Below, piece after piece: positions 8,857-18,496 of a DNA stretch of 64,000 bases; position 1 is the first letter of the stretch, and the number at the start of each line of letters is the position of its first letter. The stretch is from Kovacikia minuta CCNUW1 (GTDB taxonomy: Bacteria > Cyanobacteriota > Cyanobacteriia > Leptolyngbyales > Leptolyngbyaceae): the NCBI RefSeq assembly GCF_020091585.1, contig NZ_CP083582.1, positions 3,782,001 to 3,846,000 of the forward strand. Reading direction: 5' to 3'. The notes under the pieces are model-generated. The model searched no databases, was not told where the DNA came from, and worked only from the letters and a program-made list of their open reading frames with translations. Both the position numbers and the translations under genes were made by a program.

Positions 8857-9669
8857 TCAGCCCTCTCTTGAGGTTGTATCTCGCAGAACTTCAACAATTT
8901 CATGATTGCCAGCTTCGATCGCTATATCAAGAGCAGTTTGCCCTAAGGAGTTCTTAGCATTAGGATTTGCATTAACTGACAGCAAGAACTTTATTTGCTC
9001 AACTGCTGACTCAGAGGTCTTTCTGCCCCATCTAGATAGAAACATCAAGTAGGTCTCGTTGCCTGGACTACCTCTAGCATCTACTTCGGCTCCCGATGCG
9101 ATCAATTCGCGTGCCGTGTCCCAATTGTTTGACAATATTGCTTTTACCAAACCACTTGAATGATTCGCTTTAGCATCAGCACCGAATTGAATAAGTTTAC
9201 GAACTAGTTCTGGCGAAGTGTCAGCCCCAATACGAGACAGCACATCTTTTCCTGCTCTGCATCTACAATGAGTATCTACTCCCTTTTCAAGAAGAGCATT
9301 AATGACGTTTTCCAAATTTCTAGAAACTGCTTGCATAAGGACAGATACTCCTTTTCTATCCTTAACATTAACGTTGGCACCCAGTTCAATTAAGACAAGA
9401 GCAACTGGTTCGTTATAGCAGAGAACCGCATGATACAGAGGAGTAATTCCTTCGGAACCCCGAACATCAACTTTGGCACCTGCTTGAATCAATGCTCTAA
9501 TTGCAGGAACTAAATCCTCTTTGATTACCATTGCATGGCTACCTGCAAGGTAGATGAGAGGAGTGTCTTTGTATTGATCTTTTACATTGACGTTTACGCC
9601 TTGACGAACTAACTCCACCACTCTCTCAACATCTCTCTCCTTACAAGCTTTCAAAAGCTCATTGTCCAT
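8857..9669 (-). CDS. Ankyrin repeat protein
   Basis: A 270-residue protein made almost entirely of ankyrin repeats. Typical turn and helix motifs recur about every 33-37 residues: GVNVNVKDQYKDTPLIYLA, GAKVDVRGSEGITPLYHAV, GANVNVKDRKGVSVLMQAV, GVDTHCRC, GADAKANHSSGLVKAI, GAEVDARGSPGNETYL and ANPNAKNSLGQTALDIAI. There is no signal peptide or membrane segment, so it is probably a cytoplasmic protein-binding scaffold. The partner is unknown. No operon neighbour lies within 150 bp. Confidence 0.9.
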   Translation of the reverse strand: MDNELLKACKERDVERVVELVRQGVNVNVKDQYKDTPLIYLAGSHAMVIKEDLVPAIRALIQAGAKVDVRGSEGITPLYHAVLCYNEPVALVLIELGANVNVKDRKGVSVLMQAVSRNLENVINALLEKGVDTHCRCRAGKDVLSRIGADTSPELVRKLIQFGADAKANHSSGLVKAILSNNWDTARELIASGAEVDARGSPGNETYLMFLSRWGRKTSESAVEQIKFLLSVNANPNAKNSLGQTALDIAIEAGNHEIVEVLRDTTSREG

Positions 9670-9826
9670 AGGAATGTAGTTACTAGGTTTTATGTGCTAA
9701 TCCCAACTGATTGTTCAGCAAGTGATTGTTCAGCAAGTTCGCCTTTCCGTAGTATGGGTTGGCGATGGTGTAAATTCACGCAAACGTTGGGTTTCGTGCC
9801 TTAGCCTAACCTGCTCAAGCTTAGAT

Positions 9827-11818
9827 TTAATCGCGGATTTTTAGTTCTTGGATATTCCACAAACCCCAACTGGGTAAACCGGTGTATTTGAGTCCTTCAA
9901 CCCGGTTGCGAACGGCGATCAGAGCGCGATCGTTGACCAGGTGAATCACTGGAAGTTGTTCCTGCACCAGTTTTTGAAATTGGGCATAAATGGCTTTGCG
10001 TTTGGTTTCGTCTAGCTCCCTTGCCCCCGCAATAAAAAGGCGATCGATTTCCTGCTCAGTTTCCGACGCTTCCCAACCATAGATAGGGGATTGACCCGGT
10101 TGTTGCTTTAAGTTGAATGCATGGGAAGCACCGCTAGACATCCACAGGTTTGAGGCTGCATGGGGCTCTACTCCGCCGGTAAACCCGATGATGTGAGCAT
10201 CCCAGTCTCGTGAAGTGGAGGTTTTTTCGATCAGGACATTGAAGTTAATGGGGGTGTAGTCTACCTGCATTCCAATGTCAGCAAGATCTTGTCTGATTTG
10301 GGCACCGATCGCGACTCGAATTAAATTATTGGAATTGGTCAAGAGGGTAAACCGCACCCGGTTTCCGTCTGAATCCAACAATTGCTTTTGGGTGTTGTAC
10401 TTAAACCCTGCCTGTTGCAACAACCGCCTGGCTTTATCGGGGTTGTAGTCGTAAACCTTCAGCCCTTTTTCAACAAAGTAAGGACTCTGGACTGAGATGG
10501 GCGAGTTTTGAGTCACCCCCAATCCACGGTAGAGATTGTTGTTAATTTTCCGTCGATCGATCGCATAGGCAACCGCCTGCCGAAACTCCAGGGAATTGAA
10601 CCAGCGGGATTTAATCGGGTCAACAATCGGCTTACCATTCTTGTTCTTCGCTTTGTTCAGGTTAAAGCTGAGGTAGAGGGTTCCCGACCAGGGGCCGCCG
10701 TTGTAAATCTGAAAGTTCCCCCGTTTTTCTTCCCGTTTCAATAGAGAGACATACTCTGGACGCAGCGGGCGAATATCCCCGATCGCATCCAGATCGCCAG
10801 AGCGAAATTTAAGCAACTGAACATCCTGATTCTCGGTTACTTTCCAGATAATCCGATCGATGTAGGGAAGGGGGGTTCCCTTAGCATCTTTGCGCCAGTA
10901 GTGAGGATTACGCCGGAAAACCAACCGTTGCCCTGCGGTGTAGCTCTCCATCAAAAAGGGGCCATTCACAACAACCTGAGCCGGGTTCGTATCCGTTCCC
11001 CAGGTAGACAGAAACTTCAGGTTGCCATCCGCCCCTTTTGTATTTAGGGTCTTTTCCAAAGCGTGTTTAGGCTGGATTAAAACGCCATCGGGACCGGCAG
11101 TTGCCCGCAGCAGGGGGGCAAAGGGTTCAGGCAGCGTGAACTCCACCGTCAGGTTATCGAGCTTACGAACGATCGGAAAGGCTTTGTTCTGCCCAATTTG
11201 AATCCCTTCCTTGGCATCGGTCGGAATCTCTGGATTCGCCACAATATCCATATAGGTGAAGACCACGTCATCCGCCGTCAGAGGTTCCCCATCAGACCAT
11301 TTCAATCCCGATCGCAGCTTAAACACGACCTGCTTTTGATCCGCCGAAATTTTCCAGGATTCTGCTAAAGCAGGTTCGATCGCTCCAGTTACCCCGTTTT
11401 CACTCGTCAACCCCTCGGAAGTAAATAGAAAAACATTGGGAAACGTATTTTTATTTGCAAAGTTAAACGTATTTGGATCAGTAACCGTACTAATCACCAG
11501 TTGGGAACCTTGCGCCGCCCGCACTCTAAAATTGCTGAGATTGCAACCCTGGAGCAAAAAAGTCAGGCAAACCAACCCAAACAGCAACAGAAAGCGCCAA
11601 TGGAGAGAGTTTTGAGTTGAAAGTGAAGGCGGAGAGGTGTGTGCAGTCTGCCGCTCCGCGTCTCCGTGTCTTCGCGTCTCCACGTTCTCTTCTAACTTCT
11701 GGCTTCTTTCTGATTCCCCACTCCCCACTCCGTTCGGCTGAGCGCTCACGTCGAAGCCCCACTCCCTACTCCTCACTTCTGCCCTCTGCCTTCCTAAACT
11801 AGTTGTAGTCTTCCTCAA
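9827..11818 (-). CDS. Family 5 solute-binding lipoprotein (peptide/nickel type), odd N-terminus
   Basis: An extracytoplasmic binding protein of the SBP_bac_5 class (oligopeptide/dipeptide/nickel ABC importers). The mature part shows the family pattern EPALAESWKISADQKQVVFKLR, then LKWSDGEPLTADDVVFT and QAVAYAIDRRKINN. A signal peptide with the lipobox LLQGC ends at Cys92 of this frame. The odd feature is that residues 1-72 come from a 7-bp repeat cluster. The only start upstream of the signal is TTG 11818, and no ATG stands just before the hydrophobic core FLLLFGLVCLTFLLQ. The real start may be a TTG inside the signal region or may be coupled to the upstream SpoIID-domain gene, whose stop lies at 11799. 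No permease or ATPase gene is adjacent. Confidence 0.83.
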   Translation of the reverse strand: MRKTTTSLGRQRAEVRSREWGFDVSAQPNGVGSGESERSQKLEENVETRRHGDAERQTAHTSPPSLSTQNSLHWRFLLLFGLVCLTFLLQGCNLSNFRVRAAQGSQLVISTVTDPNTFNFANKNTFPNVFLFTSEGLTSENGVTGAIEPALAESWKISADQKQVVFKLRSGLKWSDGEPLTADDVVFTYMDIVANPEIPTDAKEGIQIGQNKAFPIVRKLDNLTVEFTLPEPFAPLLRATAGPDGVLIQPKHALEKTLNTKGADGNLKFLSTWGTDTNPAQVVVNGPFLMESYTAGQRLVFRRNPHYWRKDAKGTPLPYIDRIIWKVTENQDVQLLKFRSGDLDAIGDIRPLRPEYVSLLKREEKRGNFQIYNGGPWSGTLYLSFNLNKAKNKNGKPIVDPIKSRWFNSLEFRQAVAYAIDRRKINNNLYRGLGVTQNSPISVQSPYFVEKGLKVYDYNPDKARRLLQQAGFKYNTQKQLLDSDGNRVRFTLLTNSNNLIRVAIGAQIRQDLADIGMQVDYTPINFNVLIEKTSTSRDWDAHIIGFTGGVEPHAASNLWMSSGASHAFNLKQQPGQSPIYGWEASETEQEIDRLFIAGARELDETKRKAIYAQFQKLVQEQLPVIHLVNDRALIAVRNRVEGLKYTGLPSWGLWNIQELKIRD
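11606..11795. repeat. Heptanucleotide repeat cluster within the binding-protein 5' end
   Basis: Mixed 7-bp units (TTTTGAG, GTCTCCG/GTCTTCG, CCCCACT, CTGCCTT) lie between the SpoIID-domain gene and the lipobox of the family 5 binding protein. They are read through without a stop in the binding-protein frame. Confidence 0.8.
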
Positions 11819-12875
11819 TCCGCCCTACGCCCGTACTGGGGTAGTAGTTTTTCAGGATTTGATGATAATTTTGCCCCTGTTGTGCCAGACTGAGCGCGCC
11901 CAACTGACTCATTCCCTTCCCCTGAAAAGCTTCGGCAACAATATCATCCGACGCCGCATAGAGGGACTCCACAATTCCCCCCCGATAACTCACAAACTGC
12001 CCAGCTGTAGTATCTACCGCCTGACGGATGGTGTCTGCTTCTCGCTCAATCCCACTATAAACCTGGTAGTATTCAGTCGCTCCTAAATGATAGAGGGAGT
12101 TGACGGGTTTGAAATAATAGGTCAGAGCATAGGAACGGGCAGCAACCGCCTGAGCTTTGAGGGCTTCTGGGTGCCAGCTGGGGGAAACTTCGCTGCCAAC
12201 GACACTGTACAGGTATTGCCGCATGTTGACATAGTTAATGCCCCACAGGTTTCCCTCGTGGGAGACGAGCAGAAGCCTGCCCCGATAGAGGCGATTGCCC
12301 AATTGAAATAACCCACCCGGCCCTGGATCGATCACAACAACGGAGGGTAACTGCCACGCTCCAAAACTAATCTTGGAGCCATTTGGTTGGGCGGTATAGG
12401 TCGCTCCGGGCGAAAGCTGATGCAGTTGTTTGCCGTTTTGATCCAGCAACATTGCTTCGGTAGATGCGCCGACTGTGGCAGAAGAAAGACCTTCCCCGAT
12501 CGCCACCTTCATTTCAATCAAAGAATCGACTGTTGCAGCTGAAGCTAAGAATTTTGCCTTCGCCTTCTGGTTAATTACCTTTTGCTCAGGCGTAAATGAT
12601 GCTGGGTTTACAGATTTTGGCGGGGCTTTAGCAGGTTGCGGTTTTTGCGGGGCTTGCAAAGATTTCGCTGCCGCACTGGGGGAAGGAGAAGGAACCGGAG
12701 AAACCCTCCCCGTTGGGGAGGGGGAAGCAAGCACCGCAGCCTGCTCACTGGGTTGGGGAGAGGGTTGGTTAGGCTGCCGATTGAGCAGAACCGCGCCAAT
12801 GGAAAACCCTCCCAGTAGCGGTAGCGCAACCCAAAAATATCGTTTCAGCCAATCTGGAATTCGCTGTTCTGTCAT
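11799..12875 (-). CDS. SpoIID/LytB domain protein
   Basis: A 358-residue protein with an N-terminal membrane anchor (about residues 11-29, RYFWVALPLLGGFSIGAVLL) and a Pro/Ser/Ala-rich linker (30-95). The SpoIID/LytB domain follows: the block EVSPSWHPEALKAQAVAARSYAL holds the conserved Glu and Arg, and the C-terminal motif is GMSQLGALSLAQQG...ILKNYYP. SpoIID is a peptidoglycan lytic transglycosylase in sporulation. In cyanobacteria, relatives are presumed wall-remodelling or amidase-enhancer proteins outside the plasma membrane. The ATG overlaps the stop of the upstream DUF2301 gene by 4 bp, so the two are probably co-translated. Confidence 0.85.
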   Translation of the reverse strand: MTEQRIPDWLKRYFWVALPLLGGFSIGAVLLNRQPNQPSPQPSEQAAVLASPSPTGRVSPVPSPSPSAAAKSLQAPQKPQPAKAPPKSVNPASFTPEQKVINQKAKAKFLASAATVDSLIEMKVAIGEGLSSATVGASTEAMLLDQNGKQLHQLSPGATYTAQPNGSKISFGAWQLPSVVVIDPGPGGLFQLGNRLYRGRLLLVSHEGNLWGINYVNMRQYLYSVVGSEVSPSWHPEALKAQAVAARSYALTYYFKPVNSLYHLGATEYYQVYSGIEREADTIRQAVDTTAGQFVSYRGGIVESLYAASDDIVAEAFQGKGMSQLGALSLAQQGQNYHQILKNYYPSTGVGRIEEDYN

Positions 12876-13537
12876 TGTCCATTTGCTTTGGCGAGTCGCT
12901 GTTGCTTGAGGTAATCAAACACACTTTTGTCACCAATATCAGGTGGAATCGGTTGGATTAATTTTCGGACTGCAAAGACAATAAATAAAACTGCCCAAAG
13001 AATGAGCAACAGTTGTGACACTTGTAGTGGCATCCAACCAACCAGATGCCCCAACAGCAACACCGGCACTAAAAAGGTGAGAAATTTGGTTTCCAGACGA
13101 TTGAAGCAAAACGCTTCTTTGAAGAAAATGCCCGTTAAGGCAACGAATGTAAACCCAACACCAAACAGCGTCAGCGGCTGGTTGTAAACAGTCAGGGCGA
13201 AGGGGTCGGGGCTAAAGTGGGCGATCGCCAGGGATGCCGCACAGCCGATCGCCAGAAATACCTGTAGTGCTTGATGAAGTGGCTTCAAATAGATATGAAT
13301 CGTGACCAGACTGACGCCCAACGCCAAACAGAAAACCGTATACAGCGGGGTCAGCAGGCTTAGAACGGTTGGATGATTTCCTTGCCACAGAACCAACCCA
13401 ACCCCGATCGCAAAACAAAGGGCTGCGACTGCCAACGCCCCCCGATAGACAACCACACCCTGGCGATCGCTCTCCGTGATGGTAAATTCCCCAAACTGCC
13501 CTTGATATATCGTTGGTTCAATTAGCTGATGCGTCAT
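12872..13537 (-). CDS. DUF2301 family integral membrane protein
   Basis: A 221-residue protein with about six to seven hydrophobic helices. It starts with a soluble stretch MTHQLIEPTIYQGQFGEFTI and ends with a soluble KSVFDYLKQQRLAKANGQ tail. The pattern corresponds to the DUF2301 proteins common in cyanobacteria; their function is unknown. The 4-bp ATGA overlap with the SpoIID-domain gene indicates an operon, perhaps linking it to envelope work. Confidence 0.8.
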   Translation of the reverse strand: MTHQLIEPTIYQGQFGEFTITESDRQGVVVYRGALAVAALCFAIGVGLVLWQGNHPTVLSLLTPLYTVFCLALGVSLVTIHIYLKPLHQALQVFLAIGCAASLAIAHFSPDPFALTVYNQPLTLFGVGFTFVALTGIFFKEAFCFNRLETKFLTFLVPVLLLGHLVGWMPLQVSQLLLILWAVLFIVFAVRKLIQPIPPDIGDKSVFDYLKQQRLAKANGQ

Positions 13538-13967
13538 GGCTCAATTCACCCTAGTACCAATTTCGGATCTTGGATTTTGGAATCTTTTAAGTTATAGAAC
13601 TCTTTTAGCGTAGCGAGCTGTAGTTCGATCAATGCAAGAGCGGATCAGCAGAAATCCTGTCAACAACAATCCCAGACCAGTCAGACAATTGCTGTTTCAA
13701 CAACAATTACTCTCAGCAACACAATTTTGCACCCCATACAAACTTAGCATTTCTAGGGAGTCTGGGAGCGGAGAGTCGGGAGTAGAAAGTCAGGCGTGGT
13801 ATGGTGCTATAAAACTTAGAATCGTGAACTCAATAACATCGGCAACTGCCATCGTAAGGGCTTAGCCTTCCGCAGGTATGCTGGCAGTCAGCGCAACCGT
13901 TTTCGCCCGCATGTGCCCCTACAGAGGATCGGCGTCATTTTGTTCTTGTTCCTTAAAAGTAGAATCT

Positions 13968-14366
13968 ATGCAGATCTTTGCCCTCAGACTGAAGCCGGAA
14001 ATGGACTTAAGAAAAAGTCTATGGGAATTTGTCCAGAAAAATAATATTCAGGCAGGGTTTATCTTAACGACCGTGGGCAGCCTCAAACAGGCATCCATTC
14101 GTCTTGCGGGCAAATCGGATAGCCAGATTTTTACCGGTGATCTCGAAATTGTTTCGCTTTCCGGTACTCTCTCCCAGGATGGGGTGCATTTGCACATGGC
14201 AATTTCAGATGCGGAAGGGAAAACGATCGGCGGCCATCTCAGCAATGGTACGATCGTTCGTACTACCGCCGAAATTGTCGTGGGTGAAAGTTTAGCCCAT
14301 CGTTTCTCCAGGGTGATTGATGCGCAGACGGGGTATCAGGAGTTAGAGGTGAAGGATAGGGGATAG
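13968..14366 (+). CDS. PPC/DUF296 domain protein
   Basis: From ATG 13968 (MQIFALRLKPEMDLRKSL) the protein is 132 residues. The single domain is the PPC (DUF296) fold. Its hallmarks are HLHMAISDAEGKTIGGHL, with conserved HxH and GGH, followed by TTAEIVVGE. PPC domains form trimers and occur in plant AT-hook proteins and as stand-alone bacterial proteins, which lack the AT-hook. The bacterial function is unknown, although DNA or small-molecule binding has been suggested. The longer frame from 13878 has an atypical leader and is less likely. Monocistronic. Confidence 0.87.
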   Translation: MQIFALRLKPEMDLRKSLWEFVQKNNIQAGFILTTVGSLKQASIRLAGKSDSQIFTGDLEIVSLSGTLSQDGVHLHMAISDAEGKTIGGHLSNGTIVRTTAEIVVGESLAHRFSRVIDAQTGYQELEVKDRG

Positions 14367-14502
14367 GCAGGGGTGCCATGCTGTAGCTGCCACCTTTCCC
14401 TTACTCAATGGGTGATGTTCTAGATATGTTGTTCGGATGCGGCAGAGACGTTCCGGCGGAACGTCTCTACGGATATCACCCACAGATCTAAAACACGACC
14501 AC

Positions 14503-15210
14503 TCAATGGGCGGCATCTTCAAACTTATATCCAACCCCGATTACCGTTTTGACAAAAGTTGGGTTGGCAGGGTCGGGTTCAATTTTCTTTCGGAGACGGG
14601 CAATGTGAGTATCGACGACTCGCTCATCTCCAAAAAAGTTACTGCCCCAGAGTTTGTCAATTAGTTGGGTGCGGTTCCAAACCCGCCCCGGATAACTCAT
14701 GAAGGTTGCCAACAGATCAAATTCCAGGGTGGTCAAATCCAAAGGTTCTAGCTGATCAGAATCCAGACAGCGTTGGGCAAGCCGTTGATCCACATCGATC
14801 ACAAAGTGTTGCGTTCGATAAGCCTGACTTTGACCGCCCTGTCGCATCGATCGGCGCAGCAACGCCCGCACTCTTGCCACCAGTTCCTTGGGGCTGAAGG
14901 GCTTCAGCATATAGTCATCTGCCCCAGTTGATAACCCAATGATGCGATCGATCTCTTCTCCTTTTGCCGTCAACATCAAAATGTAGGGGTCTTTGGTACC
15001 AGGCTTTTGACGGATACGGGCGCAAACTTCCAGGCCATCCAGACCGGGAATCATCAAATCTAAAATGATCAAATCGGGCTTTTGATCCTGAAACATTTGT
15101 AGAGCGTTGATCCCATCTCGACAAACACGGCAGCTAAACCCTTCTTTTTCCAGATAAAGCTGAATCAGTTGGGCAATCTCTGCCTCATCTTCAACGATTA
15201 ATATTTCCAT
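14503..15210 (-). CDS. OmpR-family response regulator
   Basis: A 235-residue two-component transcription regulator. The receiver domain (1-118) has the acidic pair EDE at 7-9, the phosphoacceptor Asp in LIILDLMIPGLDG (about 53), the Thr of MLTAKG and the Lys of MLKPFSP. The C-terminal winged helix (about 135-230) shows the LTTLEFDLLATF start and the VVDTHIARLRKKI recognition helix. It is not RpaB or RpaA by motif. No histidine kinase gene is adjacent, so its partner is unknown. The upstream gap contains a 7-bp repeat cluster. Confidence 0.92.
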   Translation of the reverse strand: MEILIVEDEAEIAQLIQLYLEKEGFSCRVCRDGINALQMFQDQKPDLIILDLMIPGLDGLEVCARIRQKPGTKDPYILMLTAKGEEIDRIIGLSTGADDYMLKPFSPKELVARVRALLRRSMRQGGQSQAYRTQHFVIDVDQRLAQRCLDSDQLEPLDLTTLEFDLLATFMSYPGRVWNRTQLIDKLWGSNFFGDERVVDTHIARLRKKIEPDPANPTFVKTVIGVGYKFEDAAH

Positions 15211-15228
15211 TTGTCCTCGTGGCTAGGT

Positions 15229-15350
15229 GTCAAGGGGAAGGGGGAAGGGGGAAGGGGGAAGGGGGAAGGGGAGAGTACTCAAAACTTAAAACCCAAAGTT
15301 CTGATTCATAATTCTCAATTCATAATTCTCAATCCTCCTCATTCCTCACT
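15229..15350. repeat. Heptanucleotide repeat cluster
   Basis: GGGGGAA repeats about five times at 15237-15267, followed by AATTCTC/AATTCAT 7-bp units. It lies between the divergent response regulator and the following coiled-coil protein gene. Confidence 0.85.
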
Positions 15351-15416
15351 GAGTCTTTGCGTCATCTTCAATTTTAGAGAGTAGGATATTGGCGACAGTT
15401 TAGCCCCGATCACCCA

Positions 15417-17300
15417 ATGGAACTTGTAACCGATCAGGAAAATTTGCAACGTCAGGAAAATTTGAACCACCAGGAGAGTTTGCAACAATTCACCGAGAAA
15501 TTGCAAGTGCGATTGCTGTCTCTACCCCAAAACATTCCGGTTCAGGTGCAATGCGTGGTGAGGCGGGGAAACCTTATGGTTCTGAACCAACACGCACCAG
15601 ACGAAAAGCCTGATCCCCGATTGGTATTTCGGGAATTGCAACGGGCGATTCAAACCTGGATACCCGATTTTACGGAGGCAATATTTAACTCCAGCCCCGT
15701 ATCACCGACCTCCCAAGCAAAGCTTTATTTGAGGATTCTGGGACAGAAACACCCCTATGCTTACCATTATTTCAATCTGTGTCTTCCCAATCTGGCTGAA
15801 TCGGCTACTCAGGAATTAACAGAATCGCTGCCGAACTCGATCAAACAAATTGAGGAAACGCTGGATCGCCGGGAGGAGGCAAATCAGTTGCCTATTACTG
15901 GCAGCGAACTGGTTTTGCGCCCAACAGACCCGGATTGGGAATCCTTTTCCCTGGTTGAGCAGTCTTCTTTTGAGGAAAAAACGATTCCGCAGGTTCAGGA
16001 AGCTTCAGGTCGATCGCAGTGGCTACCGTGGATTCTGGCAGGGGTGGGAGTAAGTGTGGTGTCCTTTGCGGGTGGGATGTTTCTGATGTCGCGTCCTTGC
16101 ATGATTAAGCAGTGCGAACCTCTGGAAAAAGCGGAAATGCTCAGCCAACAAGCAGCACAAACCCTGCAAAAGGCAAAATCTGAGCAAGATTTGCGGCAGG
16201 CACAGCAGCAGCTAACCGAGGTAAACCTATTGCTTAAGGGAATTCCAGCCTGGTCTCGCCGACATGGGGAAGCCCAGGCTTTGCTCCAGGCGGATCAGTC
16301 CCAACTGACGTGGGTGGAGCGGGTGTTGGCTGCGGAAAGTCAGGCAGAAAGCGCAATGCAGAAGGCGCAGAAGTTGCCCCAATCTGCGGCAGATTGGCAA
16401 CAGGTGCAGTCTCTCTGGCGATCGGCGATCGCTCAACTCACCCCGATTCCCCAGGTGACGCCGCTCTATCCCTATGTGCAACAGCGGTTGGCAGTCTACC
16501 AGGATAATCTGAAAACGACAGATCAATACATCGTTGCCGAGCAGCAGGCGCAGAAGAAACTGGCAGTTGCCAAATCGACTGCCAATATTGCCAGTGCGCG
16601 GCAAGGGCTTGCCCAATCGCCTGAAAACTGGCAGCGGGTGCAGGTGACCTGGCAGGTAGCTGTCAATGCCCTCAGGCAAATTCCGAATACGACCACCAGC
16701 TTTGCGGAAGCCCAACAATTATTGACGGAATACGAATCGAAACTGGGGATTGCTCGCGATCGGGTCAATCAGGAAAAACTCTCTAAGTATGCGTTGAATC
16801 AGGCAACGACCCTGGCAAAAAAAGCGATCGCCCTGCAACAGCAGAACCAGTGGACTCAAGCCGCCGCAACCTGGCGCAGTGCTCTGAACCAACTCAATCA
16901 GATTTCCGCTGGTACCCTCTACTACGACCAGGCCCAACCGCTCCTCACAACCTATTCAACCGCTTTAGAACAGGCAGAAACCCAGCTTCAGCAAGCAGTT
17001 GCCCAACAAAAACTGCGGGCTGATCTGGACCGAATCTGCGCTGGCACCCCTAAAACCTGCATCTATGTGATGACGCCCGATTTGATTCGAGTCCAGTTTA
17101 CCCCCACCTATGAGAAGACATTGCAACAGGCTTACACAGCTGGACAAGCGGGAAATTACAGCCTCTTAGGAGGCACAGTTAACCATGTCGATAGCTTACA
17201 AACTGCCCTGCAAACCCTCTCTAATAACGCAGGCATTCCTCTAGAAGTTTACAGCTCCAACGGCATGGATCTGTTGGGTTCATTTAATCCAGGCGGATAA
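15417..17300 (+). CDS. Membrane-anchored coiled-coil protein of unknown function
   Basis: A 627-residue protein. The N-terminal part (1-200) looks soluble and globular, with LQVRLLSLPQNIPVQVQCVVRRG followed by a DUF1517-like acidic stretch. A single transmembrane helix lies at about 203-224 (LPWILAGVGVSVVSFAGG). Then come about 330 residues of Gln/Ala-rich helical repeats of the type AxxxLxQAQQxLxxxxxxWxxV, probably three tandem tetratricopeptide- or coiled-coil-like units. A small C-terminal domain ends the protein (LLGGTVNHVDSLQTALQTL...). The layout is common in cyanobacterial hypotheticals. It probably spans the plasma or thylakoid membrane once. I did not recognise a function. Confidence 0.78.
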   Translation: MELVTDQENLQRQENLNHQESLQQFTEKLQVRLLSLPQNIPVQVQCVVRRGNLMVLNQHAPDEKPDPRLVFRELQRAIQTWIPDFTEAIFNSSPVSPTSQAKLYLRILGQKHPYAYHYFNLCLPNLAESATQELTESLPNSIKQIEETLDRREEANQLPITGSELVLRPTDPDWESFSLVEQSSFEEKTIPQVQEASGRSQWLPWILAGVGVSVVSFAGGMFLMSRPCMIKQCEPLEKAEMLSQQAAQTLQKAKSEQDLRQAQQQLTEVNLLLKGIPAWSRRHGEAQALLQADQSQLTWVERVLAAESQAESAMQKAQKLPQSAADWQQVQSLWRSAIAQLTPIPQVTPLYPYVQQRLAVYQDNLKTTDQYIVAEQQAQKKLAVAKSTANIASARQGLAQSPENWQRVQVTWQVAVNALRQIPNTTTSFAEAQQLLTEYESKLGIARDRVNQEKLSKYALNQATTLAKKAIALQQQNQWTQAAATWRSALNQLNQISAGTLYYDQAQPLLTTYSTALEQAETQLQQAVAQQKLRADLDRICAGTPKTCIYVMTPDLIRVQFTPTYEKTLQQAYTAGQAGNYSLLGGTVNHVDSLQTALQTLSNNAGIPLEVYSSNGMDLLGSFNPGG

Positions 17301-17522
17301 TTTTCGAGTATGAGCACTACTTGTTTGTCCATTATCCTGAACGGTTGTCTGCTGTGCAGGCTGAGCGCCCAACCCAATTGCTAAGTTCTTTGAAAGAGTA
17401 AACTGTGAGTAGTCAGGTAGCGAATCTCAGTCAGATAAAGTTTCGGTGATAAAGTGACAGACCGAAGGCAGAGGGTAGAAGTAAAGAAAGACGGCTGATT
17501 CAATTGCTAGGGAGAAAGGGCT

Positions 17523-18089
17523 ATGGAATCAACAACAACCAGTCCAATCCGGTGGACAACCTCTGATTTAGCGATTTTTGAAGGTGACCGTGCCCATCGC
17601 TACGAAATTGTTGATGGAGAATTGTTTGTGACCAGAGCACCTGAATGGAACCATCAAACGACATGCATCAACATTGGAAACGTGTTGAAGCTTTGGTCTG
17701 ATGAAACTGGCTTGGGTCAGGCTGCAATTAACCCTGGCATCGTTTTCTCGGAATCGGATAATGTCATCCCCGATGTGGTTTGGGCAAGCAACGAACGCCT
17801 GGAACGGTTACTGGATGAAGCCGGACATTTAACGGCTGCACCAGAGTTGGTGGTTGAGGTGTTATCTCCGGGGAAGGAGAACGAAAGACGCGATCGGGAA
17901 GCGAAACTCAAGCTGTACTCGGTTCGAGGGGTGTTTGAATACTGGATTGTGCATTTCAAAGAACAAAGGGTTGAGGTCTATTGCCGCGAAAATGCAGTGC
18001 TCAATCTTATTGGAACGCTCTATAGCCAGGATAGGTTAACCAGCCCGGTATTGCCTGGTTTTGATTGCTTAGTCAGCAAGTTTTTCTAG
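17523..18089 (+). CDS. Uma2 family (DUF820) putative nuclease
   Basis: A 188-residue Uma2/DUF820 protein, one of four in the window. The family has a PD-(D/E)XK fold. Here the fold residues appear as the Glu of YEIVDGELF, the Asp of NVIPDVVWA and the ELVVEVLSPGKENERRDREAKLKLY block, which holds the E-x-V and Lys positions. These proteins are hugely expanded in cyanobacteria and their role is unproven; restriction-like or mobile-element-associated DNA cleavage has been proposed. ATG 17523 follows GGGAGAAAGGG, a good ribosome binding site. Confidence 0.9.
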   Translation: MESTTTSPIRWTTSDLAIFEGDRAHRYEIVDGELFVTRAPEWNHQTTCINIGNVLKLWSDETGLGQAAINPGIVFSESDNVIPDVVWASNERLERLLDEAGHLTAAPELVVEVLSPGKENERRDREAKLKLYSVRGVFEYWIVHFKEQRVEVYCRENAVLNLIGTLYSQDRLTSPVLPGFDCLVSKFF

Positions 18090-18256
18090 TCTCAACAAGC
18101 TTTAAGAAACCGGGTTTCTGAACGAAAAATTAGGATTTTTAAGTTGAGCCAATGGCGAGAAACCCGGTTTCTAAGACTGCTGCAAGATAGGGATTAACCT
18201 GGTTTTATCCTTTGCTGGAGGCTATCATCAGGCTAGCCCTCTAGCCCCGATCGCTC

Positions 18257-18436
18257 ATGACAGAAGACTACAGTGTGCTGGTGATCGATGAAACCGATGG
18301 AAATTTCCGTGCGATCGAAGGTCAACGGGATGGGGCGAGGAAGTTTGCAACAGTTAACTTGGTAACAGGTGGAAAAGCGACTGGGAAGGGAGCAATTATG
18401 CTGAAGTTCACGCGATCGGGATCAGCAATAAAGTAG
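18257..18436 (+). CDS. Short hypothetical ORF, 59 aa
   Basis: A 59-codon frame (MTEDYSVLVIDETDGNFRAI...) with a balanced, soluble composition, located between Uma2 and the HEAT protein. There is no clear ribosome binding site and no recognised family. It could be a fragment of a larger gene or a chance frame. Confidence 0.3.
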   Translation: MTEDYSVLVIDETDGNFRAIEGQRDGARKFATVNLVTGGKATGKGAIMLKFTRSGSAIK

Positions 18437-18496
18437 ATAAATCGCCAAGTCCTCGGAGGTTTTAGCAACCTCCAAGGTCTGAGAACCCAAATCTCA

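Noticed and set aside
13632-13865. 77-codon plus-strand frame upstream of the PPC gene
   Set aside because: It consists of intergenic repeat-derived codons (ESGSGESGVES) and has no ribosome binding site or family match.
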